The notes below the pieces were generated by a model. That model made no database searches and was not told the DNA's origin. It worked only from the letters and a program-made list of their open reading frames with translations. The translations under genes were made by a program, and so were the position numbers. Below, in pieces: positions 1 to 6,444 of a stretch of DNA of 10,097 nt. Origin of the DNA: an uncultured Fibrobacterota bacterium (GTDB lineage Bacteria; Fibrobacterota; Chitinivibrionia; Chitinivibrionales; Chitinispirillaceae); the NCBI GenBank assembly GCA_903888815.1, contig CAISVC010000112.1:1-10097 (forward strand), in the 5' to 3' direction. Numbering within the stretch: the stretch's first letter is position 1; the number at the start of each line of letters is the position of its first letter.

Positions 1-871
1 CATAGGGAGGTTTGAGCGAGTGCGAATATTCCGGTGAAATGCGGTTTTCAAAGCGTTCGGCGTGATCGGCGACCGCAACAATGGCAATAGTTCCGACCCC
101 GATGACAACGGCGATGATGGTCCGTCGCAGGTTAACGGCGCCGGTGGATATGGTGAGATTTACAAAAAGCAGCAATACTGCCAGCAGCGCCATGCCGGCA
201 TACTGGACAATAGTGGCCGCTTTTGTGCTGCTCGTGAAGTAATCGATGTATTCAACCGACACCGTGAGCAGTAAAATGAAAACCAGCGCGCCGTTTGCGG
301 CCATAAGCTGCAGTGCATAGTTGCTTTTACGGCGGACAATGAATCCTGCACACGCCCAGATGCCTGCCCAGATAAGAGGAAAAAAGACGAACGGAAGCGT
401 ATTCGCGAAAAGCGAAATAAGCCTGGTCTGCTTGGCAGTGTCAAGGAACTCTTGGAAGGTGGCCAGCGCCAAGGTCACGAGAAAACTTACAAACGCGAAC
501 AGCGGAATTGCTATCCGGCGGGTTATGCTCTGCTGCTTCTGGAACCGCCATGCCGGCGGCACCTGGTGCGAGGGAGACCACAGCCGGAGCACGGTCCTGC
601 CGACCATCAGCTGATCACCGGAGACAAGTTCTGCCGGGCCGTCAAGCCTTTTACCTTTGCCGATAAAGGTGCCGTTGTCGCTGGCCTGGTCGGAGACGAT
701 CCAGGCTCCGCTGCCCGATTCAATGACAAGGTGTACGGGCGAGACGTACGGGTCGGCAATGACGATGTCATTATCAAGCGCCCGCCCTATGCGTGCAGGC
801 AGCGCTGCAACCCGGTGGTAGCCGATATGGGCACCGCTGCGGGTAAGCTCTTCGATAATCAGTTCTGGCAC
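1..871 (-). CDS. FHA-domain integral membrane protein (3' end beyond the window)
   Basis: The leftward frame is open from a GTG at 871 to the left edge (290 codons, no stop), so the protein's C-terminus is missing. Residues 20-98 form a complete forkhead-associated (FHA) domain, a phosphothreonine-binding module. The conserved G29-R30, S44, H47 and N66-G67-T68 are all present, so it should bind ligand. Five hydrophobic segments follow at about residues 120-139, 154-179, 186-206, 219-241 and 250-268. Basic clusters (R118-R119, R180-R181-K182, R249-R250) fit an N-in topology: FHA domain in the cytoplasm, C-terminal remainder in the periplasm. The GTG was chosen because it lies seven bases after a GGGGG run and no ATG precedes the FHA domain in this frame. 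The gene overlaps the end of the protease gene by 13 bp, so the two are probably co-translated and work together. The FHA call is firm; the overall function is unknown. Confidence 0.85.
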   Translation of the reverse strand, partial: MPELIIEELTRSGAHIGYHRVAALPARIGRALDNDIVIADPYVSPVHLVIESGSGAWIVSDQASDNGTFIGKGKRLDGPAELVSGDQLMVGRTVLRLWSPSHQVPPAWRFQKQQSITRRIAIPLFAFVSFLVTLALATFQEFLDTAKQTRLISLFANTLPFVFFPLIWAGIWACAGFIVRRKSNYALQLMAANGALVFILLLTVSVEYIDYFTSSTKAATIVQYAGMALLAVLLLFVNLTISTGAVNLRRTIIAVVIGVGTIAIVAVADHAERFENRISPEYSHSLKPPY

Positions 872-2199
872 GAGAGCGCCCCCATGAATTTTTTGCAGAA
901 AGAAAGCGCCATATCCTTGCTGACGCCGAGCAGTTTGCATTCAATGATCAAACTCTGCGACGGACGGTTCACCAGCGCCATTTTAAGCACCACATCATGG
1001 AGCCGCGGATATTTTTTATACCGCCAGGAACACACCGTTGTCTTCCAGTCGCCGCCGGAAATAGCCACGAAGCGGGTGTTACTCTCGGGTTTGTCCAGCT
1101 CATTTTTTGCTTCGTAGTTCGGTATACTGGCGTCCGTAAATGTCCGCTCAAGAACGCGGTAGAATCGTTCGCTCCCCAGATGTGCAGTTTCATACCACCG
1201 GAAGTTGAATTCAATGGCGCCGGTAGTGAGTTCCGGAGAAAGGTAGATGTCATCGTTGTTGGTACAGGTAACATTAGAAACGGTATACAGCACGTCGGTA
1301 TCGTGTTCCGTCTCGCCCCAGCATTTGAAAATCTTATCCATTTCGCGAGGCACGAGGCAATGGCCCAGCGTGTCATGTTTCCATTCTCCGGATAACAGCC
1401 GTCCCATATACTCCTGCTGGTTGTCGTACAGTTCCTGTTCTATCCTCTTGGTAAAATTAACCGTATCGCGCGCACGTCTGCTGCGGACCGTGTCAAGCAG
1501 TATCTGCAGGTATTTGGCAGGGACCAGAAAACTGATCTCCTGACCGGCGGTTGAGACATTAACGCCGATCACCGCGCCGGAGGCATCCAGTGCCGGGCCG
1601 CCGCTCATGCCGGGGTTAAGCGAACCTGAGAAGTGGATTTTTTCATACAGCGATCCTTCAATGAATCCGCTGTAGGTGCCTTCGATAATGGTCATTCCCA
1701 GATCCAGAGGATTGCCTATTGAGAAGATACGGCTGCCTTTCTGAAGGGTATTCTGGTTAAGCATAAAGTATGCAGCATGCATAGAATCAGCAACTACGAT
1801 TGCACAATCGTGTACCACGTCGATATCGAGGATACGCAGGGGTCCGGTGTGGCCGTCAGACGACACATATTCGAGCCGGTAACGTTTCGGTTCAATGACG
1901 ATATCGGCAACAACATGATAGTTGGTGGCAAACAGTCCGTTGCCGCTTATTGAGAAGCCTGATCCGATTGCTGATTTTTTCCCGGAGTTTTTATCGATGA
2001 CCCGGATCTGGAACACCCGTTCGTGGAAATCGGAAAACAGTTCGTTGGCGGTGCGGCCGGTCGTTTTTTTAGGCGCTGCCGCCATGGCCAGTGTAATGAC
2101 CAGGAGGACAATAGTCATTGTTTTATCGGCGATTTGCACGGACACCGCTTTCCAATACTGATTTGATTTCCCGGGCATATTCCCGGATGTGTCTGCCAT
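859..2199 (-). CDS. Trypsin/HtrA-like serine protease with unrecognised cysteine-containing C-terminal half
   Basis: This 446-residue protein has a chymotrypsin-fold protease domain at about residues 55-238. The triad is visible as H95 (TNYHVV), D131 (VVHDCAIV) and S199 (PGMSGGP). The order and spacing match HtrA/trypsin_2 peptidases, but no PDZ domain follows. Residues 240-446 match nothing I recognise. They hold seven cysteines (281, 293, 312, 390, 421, 435, 444) and several Trp/Tyr, suggesting a disulfide-stabilised domain acting outside the cytoplasm. A hydrophobic stretch at residues 28-42 looks like a signal peptide core, but it lies unusually deep if the first ATG is used and has no close ribosome site there. 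A GTG at 2139 (residue 21), eight bases after a GGAAAG, gives a more normal signal peptide, so the true start may be 2139 or the ATG at 2118. It is transcribed divergently from mcsA and overlaps the downstream FHA gene. The protease domain is certain; substrate and start are not. Confidence 0.9.
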   Translation of the reverse strand: MADTSGNMPGKSNQYWKAVSVQIADKTMTIVLLVITLAMAAAPKKTTGRTANELFSDFHERVFQIRVIDKNSGKKSAIGSGFSISGNGLFATNYHVVADIVIEPKRYRLEYVSSDGHTGPLRILDIDVVHDCAIVVADSMHAAYFMLNQNTLQKGSRIFSIGNPLDLGMTIIEGTYSGFIEGSLYEKIHFSGSLNPGMSGGPALDASGAVIGVNVSTAGQEISFLVPAKYLQILLDTVRSRRARDTVNFTKRIEQELYDNQQEYMGRLLSGEWKHDTLGHCLVPREMDKIFKCWGETEHDTDVLYTVSNVTCTNNDDIYLSPELTTGAIEFNFRWYETAHLGSERFYRVLERTFTDASIPNYEAKNELDKPESNTRFVAISGGDWKTTVCSWRYKKYPRLHDVVLKMALVNRPSQSLIIECKLLGVSKDMALSFCKKFMGALSCQN

Positions 2200-2250
2200 A
2201 GTTAGAACGATTAAATCTCCCGCGGCATTACTGCATTTTTTCGCAGAACT

Positions 2251-2279
2251 GCAGCAAGGGAGTATACTTTTCCCTCTGC
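2251..2279. repeat. Imperfect inverted repeat over the protease promoter (possible operator)
   Basis: GCAGCAAGGGA (2251-2261) pairs with TCCCTCTGC (2271-2279). This gives nine matched base pairs with a two-base bulge and a nine-base centre containing most of the -10 hexamer. No T-run follows on either strand, so an intrinsic terminator is unlikely. Its position over the -10 and start region suits a repressor site for the leftward promoter. It does not resemble CtsR or CIRCE sites. No regulator gene is visible in the window. Confidence 0.4.
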
Positions 2280-2290
2280 TTTCAATGCAA
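2261..2290 (-). promoter_or_regulatory. Sigma-70-type promoter for the protease-FHA unit
   Basis: Reading leftward, TTGCAT (2290-2285) and TATACT (2266-2261) are separated by 18 bases, close to the housekeeping consensus. Transcription would begin near 2254, giving a leader of about 55 bases before the ATG at 2199. The -10 lies inside an inverted repeat (2251-2279), so the promoter may be repressible. This is inferred from sequence only. Confidence 0.6.
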
Positions 2291-2322
2291 TAGGTTATAG
2301 GGGAATAGCCAAACCGTCTGTC

Positions 2323-2343
2323 TATAAAGTAGATTTATATATA
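2323..2343 (+). promoter_or_regulatory. Possible -10 region for the mcsA operon
   Basis: This AT-rich stretch contains TATAAA (2323-2328) and TATATA (2336-2341 or 2338-2343), either of which could be a -10 for the rightward operon. No good -35 (TTGACA-like) sits 16-18 bases upstream of either, so the promoter may need an activator or a different sigma factor. Its position, some 40-60 bases before mcsA, is appropriate. The support is weak. Confidence 0.3.
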
Positions 2344-2348
2344 CCATA

Positions 2349-2366
2349 GCGGGATAGATCTCCCGC
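2349..2366. repeat. Perfect inverted repeat GCGGGA-N6-TCCCGC upstream of mcsA
   Basis: GCGGGA (2349-2354) and TCCCGC (2361-2366) are exact complements around a six-base centre, ending 18 bases before the mcsA ATG and 9 bases before its GGAG. It could be an operator just downstream of the transcription start, or an RNA hairpin next to the ribosome site. The nine-base right part ATCTCCCGC also occurs at 2215-2223, just upstream of the divergent protease gene, which favours a shared regulator. No T-run follows, so it is not a terminator. Confidence 0.4.
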
Positions 2367-2384
2367 AAAAGGACCGGAGCCGCC

Positions 2385-2876
2385 ATGAAATTATGCGATG
2401 AATGCGGATTGTTGCCAGCAACTATTAACCTGACTCAGATTGTTGACAATGAAAGCCGGTCGTTTAATCTATGCGAGGTCTGCGCAAAGAAGCGCGGGAT
2501 CCATATCGCAATTGAGGAATCGGTGTTTGACGCTGACGAGACAGTAACTTCCGTTCAGAGGATTGCCGGGGATCGCGAGTGTCCTTCATGCCGGATGAAA
2601 CTTTCAGATTTCAGAAGCAAAGGCTGGCTTGGATGCCCTGCCTGCTATAAAACGTTTGAAACAGAGATCGATGAGCTGTTCCTGCAGATTCACGGATCGT
2701 CCGAGCATAAAGGCAAAAAATATCCCGGCGAACAGAACCGGGGCGGTCTCTCACGGCTGCGGCAGGATCTAGATACCGCCATAAAAAATGAGGAATTCGA
2801 GCGCGCCGCACTCCTGCGCGATGCAATAGATGAGCTGAAAGACGCACCCGGACTGAAAGGCGCAGAAGGGAAATGA
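2385..2876 (+). CDS. mcsA: McsA, zinc-binding activator of the McsB protein-arginine kinase
   Basis: This 163-residue cytoplasmic protein has the family layout. Four CxxC pairs (C4/C7, C30/C33, C66/C69, C84/C87) can bind zinc. The usual linker with a His-Gly...GK-x-P pattern (residues 103-114) follows. A C-terminal UVR motif spans about residues 122-152, with core EEFERAALLRD. In Bacillus subtilis, McsA binds and stimulates McsB and links it to ClpC and the CtsR repressor; the same activating role is expected here. A GGAG (2376-2379) five bases before the ATG fixes the start. It is the first gene of the rightward operon, and its stop overlaps the mcsB start as ATGA. No ctsR precedes it, although ctsR normally sits directly upstream in Bacillota; the neighbour upstream is instead a divergent protease. 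Length and motifs are normal, so the identification is strong. Confidence 0.95.
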   Translation: MKLCDECGLLPATINLTQIVDNESRSFNLCEVCAKKRGIHIAIEESVFDADETVTSVQRIAGDRECPSCRMKLSDFRSKGWLGCPACYKTFETEIDELFLQIHGSSEHKGKKYPGEQNRGGLSRLRQDLDTAIKNEEFERAALLRDAIDELKDAPGLKGAEGK

Positions 2877-4006
2877 GTCCCAAACCGGCTGTTTGTCTTC
2901 GGGAACGATCCATGCGTCTTCCGGCCTGGTTTGACGGCCGGGGTCCGGAGGCCGAAATTATCGTTTCGACGCGGATCAGAGTGGCGCGTAATCTCGCCAA
3001 TTACCGTTTTCCTCCCCGCGCCTCACCTCAGGAACGCACAGCGGTGTATGAAAAAACAGTTGCGGCAATTGGAGACGATCGTCGCTTCCGGTCGTTTGAT
3101 TTCGTTAATTTCTCCGGACTCCCCCTGCTTGAACAGCAGCTTCTTGTGGAGAAGAGGATAGCGAGCATCGACCTGCTCCGGAGCGAGGGTGACCGGGGGG
3201 TGGTGTACGATTGTTCCCGTCGTATTAATGTAATGATTAATGAGGAAGACCACCTGCGGTTACAGTGCCTCGATTCAGGATGCCGGCCGGTTGAATCGTG
3301 GGAATCAGTCGATGCGCTTGACGAGCATCTTGGGCGGAAGCTTGACTATGCATACGATCACCGCAAAGGGTTTCTTACGTGCTGCCCTACCAATTCGGGC
3401 ACGGGTTTGCGCGTGTCGTTCCTCATGCATTTGCCAGGCTTGACACTTACCAGAGCAATCGATGCGGTTCTGCAGGGTGCGAGCCAGATGGGTATTGCCG
3501 TACGGGGATTTTTCGGCGAGCATTCGGAAGTGATTGGAAATTTCTTTCAGCTGTCGAATCAGGCCACCATGGGCACGCATGAACGGGGGTTTATTGAAAA
3601 TACCCGCGGTATCATCGCAGAAGTGGCTTGTCATGAACGTGAGGCCAGACAACGGCTGCTGAGGGAGGCCCGTTTGGAGTTGACGGACAGAATTTGCCGG
3701 GCTTACGGCATTCTGCTGCATGCACGGACGCTTTCAATCGCCGAATACCTGAACCTCTCGTCGGCATTGCGCCTGGGATGCGATTGCGGCCTTTTTAACG
3801 ATTGCAGTCTTTCTGATCTTAACCGGGCTACGCTTCTTGTAATGCCTGCGCATCTGCAGCATTTCGCGAAAAAGGCATTGAATGAGGCAGAACTCGGCGT
3901 CGTTCGGGCCGAGCTGGTGCGCGGGTTTCTTACAAAAAAGCGACAAAAAAAACATCGTAATCGCAATGGCAATGGAAACTTTGAGGTGGAGGATGCAGCC
4001 AGATGA
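2873..4006 (+). CDS. mcsB: McsB, protein-arginine kinase (phosphagen-kinase fold)
   Basis: This 377-residue protein matches the ATP:guanido phosphotransferase family and specifically McsB, which phosphorylates arginines on misfolded proteins to mark them for ClpCP. Seen in order are the nucleotide-binding STRIRVARN (32-40), the acidic NEEDH (123-127), the catalytic-Cys motif CPTNSGTG (C171), the RGFFGEHSE loop (211-219, E216) and a SNQ-containing core. The C-terminal family motif RDxxRA, which in B. subtilis senses phosphoarginine, reads LGVVRA here (341-346), so its Arg and Asp appear lost. The tail after residue 355 is strongly basic and Asn/Gly-rich (KKRQKKHRNRNGNGN). The start at 2873 is coupled to the mcsA stop. 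An ATG at 2912, seven bases after a GGGA, is an alternative that would remove 13 residues and no conserved motif. The mcsB stop overlaps the clpC start by 4 bp. Identity is firm. Confidence 0.95.
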   Translation: MSPKPAVCLRERSMRLPAWFDGRGPEAEIIVSTRIRVARNLANYRFPPRASPQERTAVYEKTVAAIGDDRRFRSFDFVNFSGLPLLEQQLLVEKRIASIDLLRSEGDRGVVYDCSRRINVMINEEDHLRLQCLDSGCRPVESWESVDALDEHLGRKLDYAYDHRKGFLTCCPTNSGTGLRVSFLMHLPGLTLTRAIDAVLQGASQMGIAVRGFFGEHSEVIGNFFQLSNQATMGTHERGFIENTRGIIAEVACHEREARQRLLREARLELTDRICRAYGILLHARTLSIAEYLNLSSALRLGCDCGLFNDCSLSDLNRATLLVMPAHLQHFAKKALNEAELGVVRAELVRGFLTKKRQKKHRNRNGNGNFEVEDAAR

Positions 4007-6444
4007 TGAACGGAATGTTTACCGACCGAGTTAAAAAAGTTATGCAGATTGCCCGGGAGGAGTCTATCCGTCTGGGGAATGATTATGTGGGGACCGAACA
4101 TCTGCTTCTCGGCCTTATCAAGGAAGGCGACGGAGTAGCTGTCGCGGTCATGCGCAGCATGGGGGTCGATCTTGAGGACCTCTCGGTCACTATCGAGAAG
4201 ACCATTACTTCGAGCGGCGGTATGATGACGATAGGGCAGATGCTTCCCTTCACTCCAAGGGCAAAAAAGGTGCTTGAGATCGCGGCGAATGAGGCACGGT
4301 CGATGTCGCACAAGTATATCGGTACCGAACATCTGCTGCTTGCTCTCATGAAGGACACTGAGTCGGCGGCGGCCAATGCACTCGCCGCAGCCGGGCTCGA
4401 ATACGAGCGAGTCAAGGATGAGATCAACCGGGTACTGCGCGGAGGGGAATCACCCGGTGCGGCCAAGGAGAAGAGCAAGACGCCCTTCCTGGATCATTTC
4501 GGCCGTGACCTTACTGCGCTTGCGCGGGAAGGGAAGCTAGATCCGGTTATAGGTCGTGAAAAAGAAATCGAGCGGGTCGTACAGATTCTGTCGCGACGGA
4601 AAAAGAATAATCCGGCGCTTATCGGCGAGCCGGGTACCGGCAAGACCGCGATTGTGGAGGGTCTATCGCAGAAAATCGTGGAAAAGAGCATCCCGCAGGT
4701 GCTCGAAAACAAGCGGGTAATCAACCTCGACATGGCCTCCATGGTGGCAGGTACTAAATACCGCGGACAGTTCGAAGAGCGCCTCAAGGCGCTCATGGTC
4801 GAGCTGCAGAAGAACGAGAACATCATTATTTTTATTGACGAACTGCACACGATTGTCGGCGCCGGCGGTTCGGAAGGCAGTCTTGACGCGTCGAACATTT
4901 TCAAGCCGGCATTATCAAGAGGCGAGATCCAGTGCATTGGCGCCACGACGCTTGATGAATACCGCAAGTACATCGAAAAAGACGGAGCGCTGGCGCGGCG
5001 ATTCCAGACCATCATGGTCGACCCGCCGAACGTGGCGGAAACGATTCGGATCCTTTCGGGATTGCGTTACCGGTACGAGGATCACCATAAGGTGACGTAC
5101 AGCGGAAAAGCCATCGAAGCGGCCGTGAAACTCGCGGATCGTTATATTTCAGACCGTTTCCTGCCTGATAAGGCGATCGACGTCATTGACGAAGCGGGTG
5201 CCCGCAAGCGGCTTTCGAGCATGGAAATCCCCGGCGAAATCAGGGACATCGAAAAAGAAATTACTGATGTCGTCAAGGAGAAGGAAGGGGCGGTGGAGCA
5301 GCAGGAATTCGAGCGTGCGGCGAAACTGCGCGACAAGCAGGAGAAGCTGAAAGGCACGCTCCTCGAGAAGAAGGCGTTATGGCGGAAATCAAAAGCCGAA
5401 GAGCGGGTGCTCGTTGACGAAGCGGTCATTGCCGAGGTAGTATCCACCATGACCGGTATTCCGCTCTCCCGTCTTGCGGAGCAGGAATCCAAGAAGATCC
5501 TTCATCTTGAAGACGAGATGCGCGAACGTGTCATCGGCCAGGATGTCGCGCTCCAGGTGATCGCCCGGAGCATCAGGAGGTCGCGTGCCGGATTGCATAA
5601 TGCGAAAAGACCGATAGCATCGTTTATTTTCCTGGGACCTACCGGCGTCGGGAAGACAGAGCTTGCTAAAACACTGTCGCAGGTGCTCTTCGACACCGAG
5701 GACGCGCTTGTCCGTATCGACATGTCGGAATATATGGAGAAATTCGCCGTGTCGCGTCTGGTCGGGGCGCCGCCGGGATATGTGGGTTATGAAGAGGGAG
5801 GGCAGCTTACCGAAAAAATACGCAAGAAACCCTATTCCGTCATATTGTTTGACGAAATAGAAAAAGCACATCCCGATGTTTTCAATATATTGCTGCAGAT
5901 TCTTGATGACGGCATCCTTACCGATTCGTACGGACGTCGCGTGAACTTCCGGAATACGATTATTATTATGACGTCCAATGCCGGGACACGGGATGTCAAG
6001 AAAACCGGCACCGTGGGGTTCGGCAAATCGACGGGTGAAACCGACTATGAAGCGATGAAGACAAAGGTCATGGACGAGCTGAAACGGATATTCAACCCCG
6101 AATTTCTGAACCGCGTTGATGAGACGGTGGTTTTCTATGCGCTCGGGAGGAAGGAGATTTCGGAGATTGTCGAAATCCAGCTGAAAGAAGTTCAAGGGCG
6201 GCTCGTCGACCGGAATATAAAGCTCGATGTTTCGCAGCCGGTGAAAGAGTTCATTGTCGAGCAGGGTTTTGATCCGATTCTCGGCGCCCGGCCACTGCGC
6301 CGTGCAATTCAGCGGCTCGTCGAAGACCGGCTGGCCGAAGAGTTCCTGAATGACAAGTTCCACGACGGGGATACGATACGGGTCGATCTTGAAAACAAGG
6401 ACATAGTATTCACGAAAGCACGCCATAAGGATGAAGCTGCGTAA
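4003..6444 (+). CDS. clpC: ClpC, AAA+ unfoldase subunit of the ClpCP protease
   Basis: At 813 residues this has ClpC length and domain order. Two Clp_N repeats (about 5-145) carry GTEH motifs with E32 and E109, matching the two B. subtilis glutamates that bind phosphoarginine. AAA-1 has Walker A GEPGTGKT (208-215) and Walker B IIIFIDE (274-280). A short UVR-type middle region (about 425-455, core QEFERAAKLRD) sits where McsA/MecA-type adaptors act; it is too short for ClpB. AAA-2 has Walker A GPTGVGKT (545-552), the pore-loop GYVGYEEGG and Walker B VILFDE (613-618). The VGFG loop (671-674) is the ClpP-docking element, so it should work with ClpP, which is not encoded here. The enzyme unfolds tagged proteins with ATP in the cytoplasm. 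A GGAGG (3988-3992) ten bases upstream supports the first of two tandem ATGs (4003, 4006). It overlaps mcsB by 4 bp and the next gene by 14 bp. Confidence 0.97.
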   Translation: MMNGMFTDRVKKVMQIAREESIRLGNDYVGTEHLLLGLIKEGDGVAVAVMRSMGVDLEDLSVTIEKTITSSGGMMTIGQMLPFTPRAKKVLEIAANEARSMSHKYIGTEHLLLALMKDTESAAANALAAAGLEYERVKDEINRVLRGGESPGAAKEKSKTPFLDHFGRDLTALAREGKLDPVIGREKEIERVVQILSRRKKNNPALIGEPGTGKTAIVEGLSQKIVEKSIPQVLENKRVINLDMASMVAGTKYRGQFEERLKALMVELQKNENIIIFIDELHTIVGAGGSEGSLDASNIFKPALSRGEIQCIGATTLDEYRKYIEKDGALARRFQTIMVDPPNVAETIRILSGLRYRYEDHHKVTYSGKAIEAAVKLADRYISDRFLPDKAIDVIDEAGARKRLSSMEIPGEIRDIEKEITDVVKEKEGAVEQQEFERAAKLRDKQEKLKGTLLEKKALWRKSKAEERVLVDEAVIAEVVSTMTGIPLSRLAEQESKKILHLEDEMRERVIGQDVALQVIARSIRRSRAGLHNAKRPIASFIFLGPTGVGKTELAKTLSQVLFDTEDALVRIDMSEYMEKFAVSRLVGAPPGYVGYEEGGQLTEKIRKKPYSVILFDEIEKAHPDVFNILLQILDDGILTDSYGRRVNFRNTIIIMTSNAGTRDVKKTGTVGFGKSTGETDYEAMKTKVMDELKRIFNPEFLNRVDETVVFYALGRKEISEIVEIQLKEVQGRLVDRNIKLDVSQPVKEFIVEQGFDPILGARPLRRAIQRLVEDRLAEEFLNDKFHDGDTIRVDLENKDIVFTKARHKDEAA

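Noticed and set aside
452..1117. 221-codon rightward open frame
   Set aside because: It lies antisense to the FHA gene and the end of the protease gene, which both show clear conserved motifs. Its own translation has no recognisable domain.
2251..2279. Hairpin as an intrinsic terminator
   Set aside because: The stem is bulged and no T-run follows it on either strand. It also sits between divergent starts, where no transcript should end.
2200..2384. CIRCE (HrcA) or CtsR operator
   Set aside because: Neither TTAGCACTC-N9-GAGTGCTAA nor a tandem AGTCAAA/GGTCAAA heptad is present. The inverted repeats found have different arms.
3703..4332. 209-codon leftward open frame across the mcsB-clpC junction
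   Set aside because: It is antisense to two well-supported genes, with low-complexity Arg/Ser-rich translation and no motif.
4003..6444. ClpB or ClpA instead of ClpC
   Set aside because: The middle region is too short for ClpB's long coiled coil. A UVR motif and the position after mcsAB point to ClpC, and the VGFG loop excludes ClpB, which does not dock ClpP.
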